From Auanema rhodensis (taxonomy: Eukaryota > Nematoda > Chromadorea > Rhabditida > Rhabditidae): DNA of 64,000 bases. The notes beneath the pieces are model-generated. The model did no database searches, was not told the origin of the DNA, and worked only from the letters and a program-made list of their open reading frames with translations. The stretch spans positions 23,494,501 through 23,558,500 of the forward strand of contig OZ059896.1 of assembly GCA_964057225.1 (NCBI GenBank), read 5' to 3'. Positions 23,685 to 36,829 of this stretch are shown here, piece after piece. Positions within the stretch are counted from its first letter, which is position 1; each line of letters starts with the position of its first letter. The position numbers and the translations under genes were made by a program.

Positions 23685-26600
23685 ATGCACTTGGTATGTA
23701 ACTCGCTTCACGTGAAAGATAAAGAGATGCGGTTTTCAAAATTAGATTCCCCATGTCCATATTAGTCTAAAAACAAATTTTTATTGATATTGGTTCATGG
23801 TAACCATGACTTTGAAATTTACGTGAACTTTAATTTATGCTAATTAAATGTACACTTGATGTACACTTGGTATGTAACTCGCTTCACGTGAAAGATAAAG
23901 AGATGCGGTTTTCAAAATTAGATTCCCCATGTCCATATTAGTCTAAAAACAAATTTTTATTGATATTGGTGCATGGTAACCTTGACTTTGAAATTTACGT
24001 GAACTTTAATTTATGCTAATTAAATGTACACGTGATGTGCACTTGGTATGTAACTCGCTTCACGTGAAAGATAAAGAGATGCGGTTTTCAAAATTAGATT
24101 CCCCATGTCCATATTAGTCTAAAAACAAATTTTTATTGATATTGGTTCATGGTAACCATGACTTTGAAATTTACGTGAACTTTAATTTATGCTAATTAAA
24201 TGTACACGTGATGTGCACTTGGTATGTAACTCGCTTCACGTGAAAGATAAAGAGATGCGGTTTTCAAAATTAGATTCCCCATGTCCATATTAGTCTAAAA
24301 ACAAATTTTTATTGATATTGGTGCATGGTAACCATGACTTTGAAATTTACGTGAACTTTAATTTATGCTAATTAAATGTACACGTGATGTGCACTTGGTA
24401 TGTAACTCGCTTCACGTGAAAGATAAAGAGATGCGGTTTTCAAAATTAGATTCCCCATGTCCATATTAGTCTAAAAACACATTTTTATTGATATTGGTTC
24501 ATGGTAACCATGACTTTGAAATTTACGTGAACTTTAATTTATGCTAATTAAATGTACACGTGATGTGCACTTGGTATGTAACTCGCTTCACGTGAAAGAT
24601 AAAGAGATGCGGTTTTCAAAATTAGATTCCCCATGTCCATATTAGTCTAAAAACAAATTTTTATTGATATTGCTTCATGGTAACCATGACTTTGAAATTT
24701 ACGTGAACTTTAATTTATGCTAATTAAATGTACACGTGATGTGCACTTGGTATGTAACTCGCTTCACGTGAAAGATAAAGAGATGCGGTTTTCAAAATTA
24801 GATTCCCCATGTCCATATTAGTCTAAAAACAAATTTTTATTGATATTGGTGCATGGTAACCATGACTTTGAAATTTACGTGAACTTTAATTTATGCTAAT
24901 TAAATGTACACGTGATGTGCACTTGGTATGTAACTCGCTTCACGTGAAAGATAAAGAGATGCGGTTTTCAAAATTAAATTCCCCATGTCCATATTAGTCT
25001 AAAAACAAATTTTTATTGATATTGGTGCATGGTAACCATGACTTTGAATTTTACGTGAACTTTAATTTATGCTAATTAAATGTACACGTGATGTGCACTT
25101 GGTATGGAACTCGCTTCACGTGAAAGATAAAGAGATGCGGTTTTCAAAATTAGATTCCCCATGTCCATATTAGTCTAAAAACAAATTTTTATTGATATTG
25201 GTTCATGGTAACCATGACTTTGAAATTTACGTGAACTTTAATTTATGCTAATTAAATGTACACGTGATGTGCACTTGGTATGTAACTCGCTTCACGTGAA
25301 AGATAAAGAGATGCGGTTTTCAAAATTAGATTCCCCATGTCCATATTAGTCTAAAAACAAATTTTTATTGATATTGCTTCATGGTAACCATGACTTTGAA
25401 ATTTACGTGAACTTTAATTTATGCTAATTAAATGTACACGTGATGTGCACTTGGTATGTAACTCGCTTCACGTGAAAGATAAAGAGATGCGGTTTTCAAA
25501 ATTAGATTCCCCATGTCCATTTTAGTCTAAAAACAAATTTTTATTGATATTGGTTCATGGTAACCATGACTTTGAAATTTACGTGAACTTTAATTTATGC
25601 TAATTAAATGTACACGTGATGTGCACTTGGTATGTAACTCGCTTCACGTGAAAGATAAAGAGATGCGGTTTTCAAAATTAGATTCCCCATGTCCATATTA
25701 GTCTAAAAACAAATTTTTATTGATATTGCTTCATGGTAACCATGACTTTGAAATTTACGTGAACTTTAATTTATGCTAATTAAATGTACACGTGATGTGC
25801 ACTTGGTATGTAACTCGCTTCACGTGAAAGATAAAGAGATGCGGTTTTCAAAATTAGATTCCCCATGTCCATATTAGTCTAAAAACAAATTTTTATTGAT
25901 ATTGGTTCATGGTAACCATGACTTTGAAATTTACGTGAACTTTAATTTATGCTAATTAAATGTACACTTGATGTACACTTGGTATGTAACTCGCTTCACG
26001 TGAAAGATAAAGAGATGCGGTTTTCAAAATTAGATTCCCCATGTCCATATTAGTCTAAAAACAAATTTTTATTGATATTGCTTCATGGTAACCATGACTT
26101 TGAAATTTACGTGAACTTTAATTTATGCTAATTAAATGTACACGTGATGTGCACTTGGTATGTAACTCGCTTCACGTGAAAGATAAAGAGATGCGGTTTT
26201 CAAAATTAGATTCCCCATGTCCATATTAGTCTAAAAACAAATTTTTATTGATATTGGTGCATGGTAACCATGACTTTGAAATTTACGTGAACTTTAATTT
26301 ATGCTAATTAAATGTACACGTGATGTGCACTTGGTAAGTAACTCGCTTCACGTGAAAGATAAAGAGATGCGGTTTTCAAAATTAGATTCCCCATGTCCAT
26401 ATTAGTCTAAAAACAAATTTTTATTGATATTGGTGCATGGTAACCATGACTTTGAAATTTACGTGAACTTTAATTTATGCTAATTAAATGTACACGTGAT
26501 GTGCACTTGGTATGTAACTCGCTTCACGTGAAAGATAAAGAGATGCAGTTTTCAAAATTAGATTCCCCATGTCCATATTAGTCTAAAAACAAATTTTTAT

Positions 26601-29600
26601 TGATATTGGTGCATGGTAACCATGACTTTGAAATTTACGTGAACTTTAATTTATGCTAATTAAATGTACACTTGATGTACACTTGGTATGTAACTCGCTT
26701 CACGTGAAAGATAAAGAGATGCGGTTTTCAAAATTAGATTCCCCATGTCCATATTAGTCTAAAAACAAATTTTTATTGATATTGCTTCATGGTAACCATG
26801 ACTTTGAAATTTACGTGAACTTTAATTTATGCTAATTAAATGTACACGTGATGTGCACTTGGTATGTAACTTGCTTCACGTGAAAGATAAAGAGATGCGG
26901 TTTTCAAAATTAGATTCCCCATGTCCATATTAGTCTAAAAACAAATTTTTATTGATATTGGTTCATGGTAACCATGACTTTGAAATTTACGTGAACTTTA
27001 ATTTATGCTAATTAAATGTACACGTGATGTGCACTTGGTATGTAACTCGCTTCACGTGAAAGATAAAGAGATGCGGTTTTCAAAATTAGATTCCCCATGT
27101 CCATATTAGTCTAAAAACAAATTTTTATTGATATTGGTGCATGGTAACCATGACTTTGAAATTTACGTGAACTTTAATTTATGCTAATTAAATGTACACG
27201 TGATGTGCACTTGGTATGTAACTCGCTTCACGTGAAAGATAAAGAGATGCGGTTTTCAAAATTAGATTCCCCATGTCCATATGAGTCTAAAAACAAATTT
27301 TTATTGATATTGGTGCATGGTAACCATGACTTTGAAATTTACGTGAACTTTAATTTATGCTAATTAAATGTACACGTGATGTGCACTTGGTAAGTAACTC
27401 GCTTCACGTGAAAGATAAAGAGATGCGGTTTTCAAAATTAGATTCCCCATGTCCATATTAGTCTAAAAACAAATTTTTATTGATATTGCTTCATGGTAAC
27501 CATGACTTTGAAATTTACGTGAACTTTAATTTATGCTAATTAAATGTACACGTGATGTGCACTTGGTATGTAACTCGCTTCACGTGAAAGATAAAGAGAT
27601 GCGGTTTTCAAAATTAGATTCCCCATGTCCATATTAGTCTAAAAACAAATTTTTATTGATATTGGTGCATGGTAACCATGACTTTGAAATTTACGTGAAC
27701 TTTAATTTATGCTAATTAAATGTACACTTGATGTACACTTGGTATGTAACTCGCTTCACGTGAAAGATAAAGAGATGCGGTTTTCAAAATTAGATTCCCC
27801 ATGTCCATATTAGTCTAAAAACAAATTTTTATTGATATTGGTGCATGGTAACCTTGACTTTGAAATTTACGTGAACTTTAATTTATGCTAATTAAATGTA
27901 CACGTGATGTGCACTTGGTATGTAACTCGCTTCACGTGAAAGATAAAGAGATGCGGTTTTCAAAATTAGATTCCCCATGTCCATATTAGTCTAAAAACAA
28001 ATTTTTATTGATATTGGTTCATGGTAACCATGACTTTGAAATTTACGTGAACTTTAATTTATGCTAATTAAATGTACACGTGATGTGCACTTGGTATGTA
28101 ACTCGCTTCACGTGAAAGATAAAGAGATGCGGTTTTCAAAATTAGATTCCCCATGTCCATATTAGTCTAAAAACAAATTTTTATTGATATTGCTTCATGG
28201 TAACCATGACTTTGAAATTTACGTGAACTTTAATTTATGCTAATTAAATGTACACGTGATGTGCACTTGGTATGTAACTCGCTTCACGTGAAAGATAAAG
28301 AGATGCGGTTTTCAAAATTAGATTCCCCATGTCCATATTAGTCTAAAAACAAATTTTTATTGATATTGGTTCATGGTAACCATGACTTTGAAATTTACGT
28401 GAACTTTAATTTATGCTAATTAAATGTACACGTGATGTGCACTTGGTATGTAACTCGCTTCACGTGAAAGATAAAGAGATGCGGTTTTCAAAATTAGATT
28501 CCCCATGTCCATATTAGTCTAAAAACAAATTTTTATTGATATTGGTTCATGGTAACCATGACTTTGAAATTTACGTGAACTTTAATTTATGCTAATTAAA
28601 TGTACACGTGATGTGCACTTGGTATGTAACTCGCTTCACGTGAAAGATAAAGAGATGCGGTTTTCAAAATTAGATTCCCCATGTCCATATTAGTCTAAAA
28701 ACAAATTTTTATTGATATTGGTTCATGGTAACCATGACTTTGAAATTTACGTGAACTTTAATTTATGCTAATTAAATGTACACGTGATGTGCACTCGGTA
28801 TGTAACTTGCTTCACGTGAAAGATAAAGAGATGCGGTTTTCAAAATTAGATTCCCCATGTCCATATTAGTCTAAAAACAAATTTTTATTGATATTGGTTC
28901 ATGGTAACCATGACTTTGAAATTTACGTGAACTTTAATTTATGCTAATTAAATGTACACGTGATGTGCACTTGGTATGTAACTCGCTTCACGTGAAAGAT
29001 AAAGAGATGCGGTTTTCAAAATTAGATTCCCCATGTCCATATTAGTCTAAAAACAAATTTTTATTGATATTGGTGCATGGTAACCATGACTTTGAAATTT
29101 ACGTGAACTTTAATTTATGCTAATTAAATGTACACTTGATGTACACTTGGTATGTAACTCGCTTCACGTGAAAGATAAAGAGATGCGGTTTTCAAAATTA
29201 GATTCCCCATGTCCATATTAGTCTAAAAACAAATTTTTATTGATATTGCTTCATGGTAACCATGACTTTGAAATTTACGTGAACTTTAATTTATGCTAAT
29301 TAAATGTACACGTGATGTGCACTTGGTATGTAACTCGCTTCACGTGAAAGATAAAGAGATGCGGTTTTCAAAATTAGATTCCCCATGTCCATATTAGTCT
29401 AAAAACAAATTTTTATTGATATTGGTGCATGGTAACCATGACTTTGAAATTTACGTGAACTTTAATTTATGCTAATTAAATGTACACTTGATGTACACTT
29501 GGTATGTAACTCGCTTCACGTGAAAGATAAAGAGATGCGGTTTTCAAAATTAGATTCCCCATGTCCATATTAGTCTAAAAACAAATTTTTATTGATATTG

Positions 29601-32179
29601 GTGCATGGTAACCTTGACTTTGAAATTTACGTGAACTTTAATTTATGCTAATTAAATGTACACGTGATGTGCACTTGGTATGTAACTCGCTTCACGTGAA
29701 AGATAAAGAGATGCGGTTTTCTAAATTAGATTCCCCATGTCCATATTAGTCTAAAAACAAATTTTTATTGATATTGGTGCATGGTAACCATGACTTGGAA
29801 ATTAACGTGAACTTTAATTTATGCTAATTAAATGTACACGTGATGTACACTTGGTATGTAACTTGCTTCACGTGAAAGATAAAGAGATGCGGTTCTCAAA
29901 ATTAGATTCCCCATGTCCATATTAGTCTAAAAACAAATTTTTATTGATATTGGTGCATGGTAACCATGACTTTGAAATTTACGTGAACTTTAATTTATGC
30001 TAATTAAATGTACACGTGATGTGCACTTGGTAAGTAACTCGCTTCACGTGAAAGATAAAGAGATGCGGTTTTCCAAATTAGATTCCCCATGTCCATATTA
30101 GTCTAAAAACAAATTTTTATTGATATTGGTGCATGGTAACCATGACTTGGAAATTAACGTGAACATTAATTTATGCTAATTAAATGTACACGTGATGTAC
30201 ACTTGGTATGTAACTTGCTTCACGTGAAAGATAAAGAGATGCGGTTTTCAAAATTAGATTCCCCATGTCCATATTAGTCTAAAAACAAATTTTTATTGAT
30301 ATTGGTGCATGGTAACCATGACTTTGAAATTTACGTGAACTTTAATTTATGCTAATTAAATGTACACGTGATGTGCACTTGGTAAGTAACTCGCTTCACG
30401 TGAAAGATAAAGAGATGCGGTTTTCAAAATTAGATTCCCCATTTCCATATTAGTCTAAAAACAAATTTTTATTGATATTGGTTCATGGTAACCATGACTT
30501 TGAAATTTACGTGAACTTTAATTTATGCTAATTAAATGTACACGTGATGTGCACTTGGTATGTAACTCGCTTCACGTGAAAGATAAAGAGATGCGGTTTT
30601 CAAAATTAGATTCCCCATGTCCATATTAGTCTAAAAACAAATTTTTATTGATATTGCTTCATGGTAACCATGACTTTGAAATTTACGTGAACTTTAATTT
30701 ATGCTAATTAAATGTACACGTGATGTGCACTTGGTATGTAACTCGCTTCACGTGAAAGATAAAGAGATGCGGTTTTCAAAATTAGATATCCCATGTCCAT
30801 ATTAGTCTAAAAACAAATTTTTATTGATATTGGTTCATGGTAACCATGACTTTGAAATTTACGTGAACTTTAATTTATGCTAATTAAATGTACACGTGAT
30901 GTGCACTTGGTATGTAACTCGCTTCACGTGAAAGATAAAGAGATGCGGTTTTCAAAATTAGATTCCCCATGTCCATATTAGTCTAAAAACAAATTTTTAT
31001 TGATATTGGTTCATGGTAACCATGACTTTGAAATTTACGTGAACTTTAATTTATGCTAATTAAATGTACACGTGATGTGCACTTGGTATGTAACTCGCTT
31101 CACGTGAAAGATAAAGAGATGCGGTTTTCAAAATTAGATTCCCCATGTCCATATTAGTCTAAAAACAAATTTTTATTGATATTGGTGCATGGTAACCATG
31201 ACTTTGAAATTTACGTGAACTTTAATTTATGCTAATTAAATGTACACGTGATGTGCACTTGGTATGTAACTCGCTTCACGTGAAAGATAAAGAGATGCGG
31301 TTTTCAAAATTAGATTCCCCATGTCCATATTAGTCTAAAAACAAATTTTTATTGATATTGCTTCATGGTAACCATGACTTTGAAATTTACGTGAACTTTA
31401 ATTTATGCTAATTAAATGTACACGTGATGTGCACTCGGTATGTAACTCGCTTCACGTGAAAGATAAAGAGATGCGGTTTTCAAAATTAGATTCCCCATGT
31501 CCATATTAGTCTAAAAACAAATTTTTATTGATATTGGTTCATGGTAACCATGACTTTGAAATTTACGTGAACTTTAATTTATGCTAATTAAATGTACACG
31601 TGATGTGCACTTGGTATGTAACTCGTTTCACGTGAAAGATAAAGAGATGCGGTTTTCAAAATTAGATTCCCCATGTCCATATTAGTCTAAAAACAAATTT
31701 TTATTGATATTGGTTCATGGTAACCATGACTTTGAAATTTACGTGAACTTTAATTTATGCTAATTAAATGTACACGTGATGTGCACTTGGTATGTAACTC
31801 GTTTCACGTGAAAGATAAAGAGATGCGGTTTTCAAAATTAGATTCCCCATGTCCATATTAGTCTAAAAACAAATTTTTATTGATATTGGTGCATGGTAAC
31901 CTTGACTTTGAAATTAACGTGAACTTTAATTTATGCTAATTAAATGTACACGTGATGTACACTTGGTATGTAACTTGCTTCACGTGAAAGATAAAGAGAT
32001 GCGGTTTTCAAAATTAGATTCCCCATGTCCATATTAGTCTAAAAACAAATTTTTATTGATATTGGTTCATGGTAACCATGACTTTGAAATTTACGTGAAC
32101 TTTAATTTATGCTAATTAAATGTACACGTGATGTGCACTTGGTAAGTAACTCGCTTCACGTGAAAGATAAAGAGATGCG

Positions 32180-34800
32180 GTTTTCAAAATTAGATTCCCC
32201 ATGTCCATATTAGTCTAAAAACAAATTTTTATTGATATTGGCGCATGGTAACCATGACTTTGAATTTTACGTGAACTTTAATTTATGCTAATTAAATGTA
32301 CACGTGATGTGCACTTGGTATGTAACTCGCTTCACGTGAAAGATAAAGAGATGCGGTTTTCAAAATTAGATTCCCCATGTCCATATTAGTCTAAAAACAA
32401 ATTTTTATTGATATTGGTGCATGGTAACCATGACTTTGAATTTTACGTGAACTTTAATTTATGCTAATTAAATGTACACGTGATGTGCACTTGGTATGTA
32501 ACTCGCTTCGCGTGAAAGATAAAGAGATGCGGTTTTCAAAATTAGATTCCCCATGTCCATATTAGTCTAAAAACAAATTTTTATTGATATTGCTTCATGG
32601 TAACCATGACTTTGAAATTTACGTGAACTTTAATTTATGCTAATTAAATGTACACGTGATGTGCACTTGGTATGTAACTCGCTTCACGTGAAAGATAAAG
32701 AGATGCGGTTTTCAAAATTAGATTCCCCATGTCCATATTAGTCTAAAAACAATTTTTTATTGATATTGGTGCATGGTAACCATGACTTTGAAATTTACGT
32801 GAACTTTAATTTATGCTAATTAAATGTACACGTGATGTGCACTTGGTATGTAACTCGTTTCACGTGAAAGATAAAGAGATGCGGTTTTCAAAATTAGATT
32901 CCCCATGTCCATATTAGTCTAAAAACAAATTTTTATTGATATTGGTGCATGGTAACCTTGACTTTGAAATTAACGTGAACTTTAATTTATGCTAATTAAA
33001 TGTACACGTGATGTACACTTGGTATGTAACTTGCTTCACGTGAAAGATAAAGAGATGCGGTTTTCAAAATTAGATTCCCCATGTCCATATTAGTCTAAAA
33101 ACAAATTTTTATTGATATTGGTTCATGGTAACCATGACTTTGAAATTTACGTGAACTTTAATTTATGCTAATTAAATGTACACGTGATGTGCACTTGGTA
33201 AGTAACTCGCTTCACGTGAAAGATAAAGAGATGCGGTTTTCAAAATTAGATTCCCCATGTCCATATTAGTCTAAAAACAAATTTTTATTGATATTGGCGC
33301 ATGGTAACCATGACTTTGAATTTTACGTGAACTTTAATTTATGCTAATTAAATGTACACGTGATGTGCACTTGGTATGTAACTCGCTTCACGTGAAAGAT
33401 AAAGAGATGCGGTTTTCAAAATTAGATTCCCCATGTCCATATTAGTCTAAAAACAAATTTTTATTGATATTGGTGCATGGTAACCATGACTTTGAATTTT
33501 ACGTGAACTTTAATTTATGCTAATTAAATGTACACGTGATGTGCACTTGGTATGTAACTCGCTTCGCGTGAAAGATAAAGAGATGCGGTTTTCAAAATTA
33601 GATTCCCCATGTCCATATTAGTCTAAAAACAAATTTTTATTGATATTGCTTCATGGTAACCATGACTTTGAAATTTACGTGAACTTTAATTTATGCTAAT
33701 TAAATGTACACGTGATGTGCACTTGGTATGTAACTCGCTTCACGTGAAAGATAAAGAGATGCGGTTTTCAAAATTAGATTCCCCATGTCCATATTAGTCT
33801 AAAAACAATTTTTTATTGATATTGGTGCATGGTAACCATGACTTTGAAATTTACGTGAACTTTAATTTATGCTAATTAAATGTACACGTGATGTGCACTT
33901 GGTATGTAACTCGCTTCACGTGAAAGATAAAGAGATGCGGTTTTCAAAATTAGATTCCCCATGTCCATATTAGTCTAAAAACAAATTTTTATTGATATTG
34001 GTGCATGGTAACCATGACTTTGAAATTTACGTGAACTTTAATTTATGCTAATTAAATGTACACTTGATGTACACTTGGTATGTAACTCGCTTCACGTGAA
34101 AGATAAAGAGATGCGGTTTTCAAAATTAGATTCCCCATGTCCATATTAGTCTAAAAACAAATTTTTATTGATATTGGCGCATGGTAACCATGACTTTGAA
34201 TTTTACGTGAACTTTAATTTATGCTAATTAAATGTACACGTGATGTGCACTTGGTATGTAACTCGCTTCACGTGAAAGATAAAGAGATGCGGTTTTCAAA
34301 ATTAGATTCCCCATGTCCATATTAGTCTAAAAACAATTTTTTATTGATATTGGTGCATGGTAACCATGACTTTGAATTTTACGTGAACTTTAATTTATGC
34401 TAATTAAATGTACACGTGATGTGCACTTGGTATGTAACTCGCTTCACGTGAAAGATAAAGAGATGCGGTTTTCAAAATTAGATTCCCCATGTCCATATTA
34501 GTCTAAAAACAAATTTTTATTGATATTGGTGCATGGTAACCATGACTTTGAATTTTACGTGAACTTTAATTTATGCTAATTAAATGTACACGTGATGTGC
34601 ACTTGGTATGTAACTCGCTTCGCGTGAAAGATAAAGAGATGCGGTTTTCAAAATTAGATTCCCCATGTCCATATTAGTCTAAAAACAAATTTTTATTGAT
34701 ATTGCTTCATGGTAACCATGACTTTGAAATTTACGTGAACTTTAATTTATGCTAATTAAATGTACACGTGATGTGCACTTGGTATGTAACTCGCTTCACG
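32180..34800. repeat. 6-monomer higher-order repeat (1056 bp)
   Basis: GCTTCGCGTG occurs at 32505, 33561 and 34617, exactly 1056 bp (6 x 176) apart. GGCGCATGG occurs at 32240 and 33296, also 1056 bp apart. A third GGCGCATGG at 34176 is only five units further on, so the last copy has lost or exchanged a unit upstream of the marker. The pair reappears at 45439/45704 and 46671/46936, there spaced 1232 bp (7 x 176). Confidence 0.8.
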
Positions 34801-36829
34801 TGAAAGATAAAGAGATGCGGTTTTCAAAATTAGATTCCCCATGTCCATATTAGTCTAAAAACAATTTTTTATTGATATTGGTGCATGGTAACCATGACTT
34901 TGAAATTTACGTGAACTTTAATTTATGCTAATTAAATGTACACGTGATGTGCACTTGGTATGTAACTCGCTTCACGTGAAAGATAAAGAGATGCGGTTTT
35001 CAAAATTAGATTCCCCATGTCCATATTAGTCTAAAAACAAATTTTTATTGATATTGGTGCATGGTAACCATGACTTTGAAATTTACGTGAACTTTAATTT
35101 ATGCTAATTAAATGTACACTTGATGTACACTTGGTATGTAACTCGCTTCACGTGAAAGATAAAGAGATGCGGTTTTCAAAATTAGATTCCCCATGTCCAT
35201 ATTAGTCTAAAAACAAATTTTTATTGATATTGGTGCATGGTAACCTTGACTTTGAAATTTACGTGAACTTTAATTTATGCTAATTAAATGTACACGTGAT
35301 GTGCACTTGGTATGTAACTCGCTTCACGTGAAAGATAAAGAGATGCGGTTTTCAAAATTAGATTCCCCATGTCCATATTAGTCTAAAAACAAATTTTTAT
35401 TGATATTGGTTCATGGTAACCATGACTTTGAAATATACGTGAACTTTAATTTATGCTAATTAAATGTACACGTGATGTGCACTTGGTATGGAACTCGCTT
35501 CACGTGAAAGATAAAGAGATGCGGTTTTCACAATTAGATTCCCCATGTCCATATTAGTCTAAAAACAAATTTGTATTGATATTGGTTCATGGTAACCATG
35601 ACTTTGAAATTTACGTGAACTTTAATTTATGCTAATTAAATGTACACGTGATGTGCACTTGGTATGTAACTCGCTTCACGTGAAAGATAAAGAGATGCGG
35701 TTTTCAAAATTAGATTCCCCATGTCCATATTAGTCTAAAAACAAATTTTTATTGATATTGCTTCATGGTAACCATGACTTTGAAATTTACGTGAACTTTA
35801 ATTTATGCTAATTAAATGTACACGTGATGTGCACTTGGTATGTAACTCGCTTCACGTGAAAGATAAAGAGATGCGGTTTTCAAAATTAGATTCCCCATGT
35901 CCATATTAGTCTAAAAACAAATTTTTATTGATATTGGTGCATGGTAACCATGACTTTGAAATTTACGTGAACTTTAATTTATGCTAATTAAATGTACACT
36001 TGTTGTACACTTGGTATGTAACTCGCTTCACGTGAAAGATAAAGAGATGCGGTTTTCAAAATTAGATTCCCCATGTCCATATTAGTCTAAAAACAAATTT
36101 TTATTGATATTGGTGCATGGTAACCTTGACTTTAAATTTACGTGAACTTTAATTTATGCTAATTAAATGTACACGTGATGTGCACTTGGTATGTAACTCG
36201 CTTCACGTGAAAGATAAAGAGATGCGGTTTTTAAAATTAGATTCCCCATGTCCATATTAGTCTAAAAACAAATTTTTATTGATATTGGTGCATGGTAACC
36301 ATGACTTTGAAATTTACGTGAACTTTAATTTATGCTAATTAAATGTACACTTGATGTACACTTGGTATGTAACTCGCTTCACGTGAAAGATAAAGAGATG
36401 CGGTTTTCAAAATTAGATTCCCCATGTCCATATTAGTCTAAAAACAAATTTTTATTGATATTGGTGCATGGTAACCTTGACTTTGAAATTTACGTGAACT
36501 TTAATTTATGCTAATTAAATGTACACGTGATGTGCACTTGGTATGTAACTCGCTTCACGTGAAAGATAAAGAGATGCGGTTTTCAAAATTAGATTCCCCA
36601 TGTCCATATTAGTCTAAAAACAAATTTTTATTGATATTGGTGCATGGTAACCATGACTTTGAATTTTACGTGAACTTTAATTTATGCTAATTAAATGTAC
36701 ACGTGATGTGCACTTGGTATGGAACTCGCTTCACGTGAAAGATAAAGAGATGCGGTTTTCAAAATTAGATTCCCCATGTCCATATTAGTCTAAAAACAAA
36801 TTTTTATTGATATTGGTTCATGGTAACCA

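Larger units (their letters stand above)
19004..23685 (-). mobile_element. Apparently full-length CR1/L2-like LINE (non-LTR retrotransposon) inserted in the satellite
   Basis: A 4.68-kb element on the minus strand with the standard two-ORF LINE layout: repeated 5' UTR, ORF1 with coiled coil and basic tail, ORF2 with AP endonuclease then reverse transcriptase, and a 3' UTR. There are no LTRs, no RNase H, and no internal stop or frameshift in either main frame. The left satellite flank stops after TACACGT (19003). The right flank resumes at TGCACTTGG (23686). An intact unit has GATG between these, so about 4 bp of target were lost and there is no target-site duplication. No poly(A) tail is present. 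Endonuclease plus RT without RNase H, and the motif style (NARS, SESWL, GDLN, SDHH, YADD), fit the CR1/L2 group. Jockey-like affiliation is the main alternative. Boundaries are precise to about 1 bp because the flanks are repeats. Confidence 0.95.

Noticed and set aside
23385-23760. Two overlapping minus-strand open frames with repeated RDLTSF or IPRFDL
   Set aside because: They arise because the 18-bp repeat is a multiple of three. Both begin in satellite DNA, so they are unlikely to be element proteins.
27181-27363. 60-codon plus-strand open frame in the satellite
   Set aside because: It exists only because one unit has CATATGAGTCT in place of CATATTAGTCT, which removes a TAG. It is one satellite unit read through, with no protein features.
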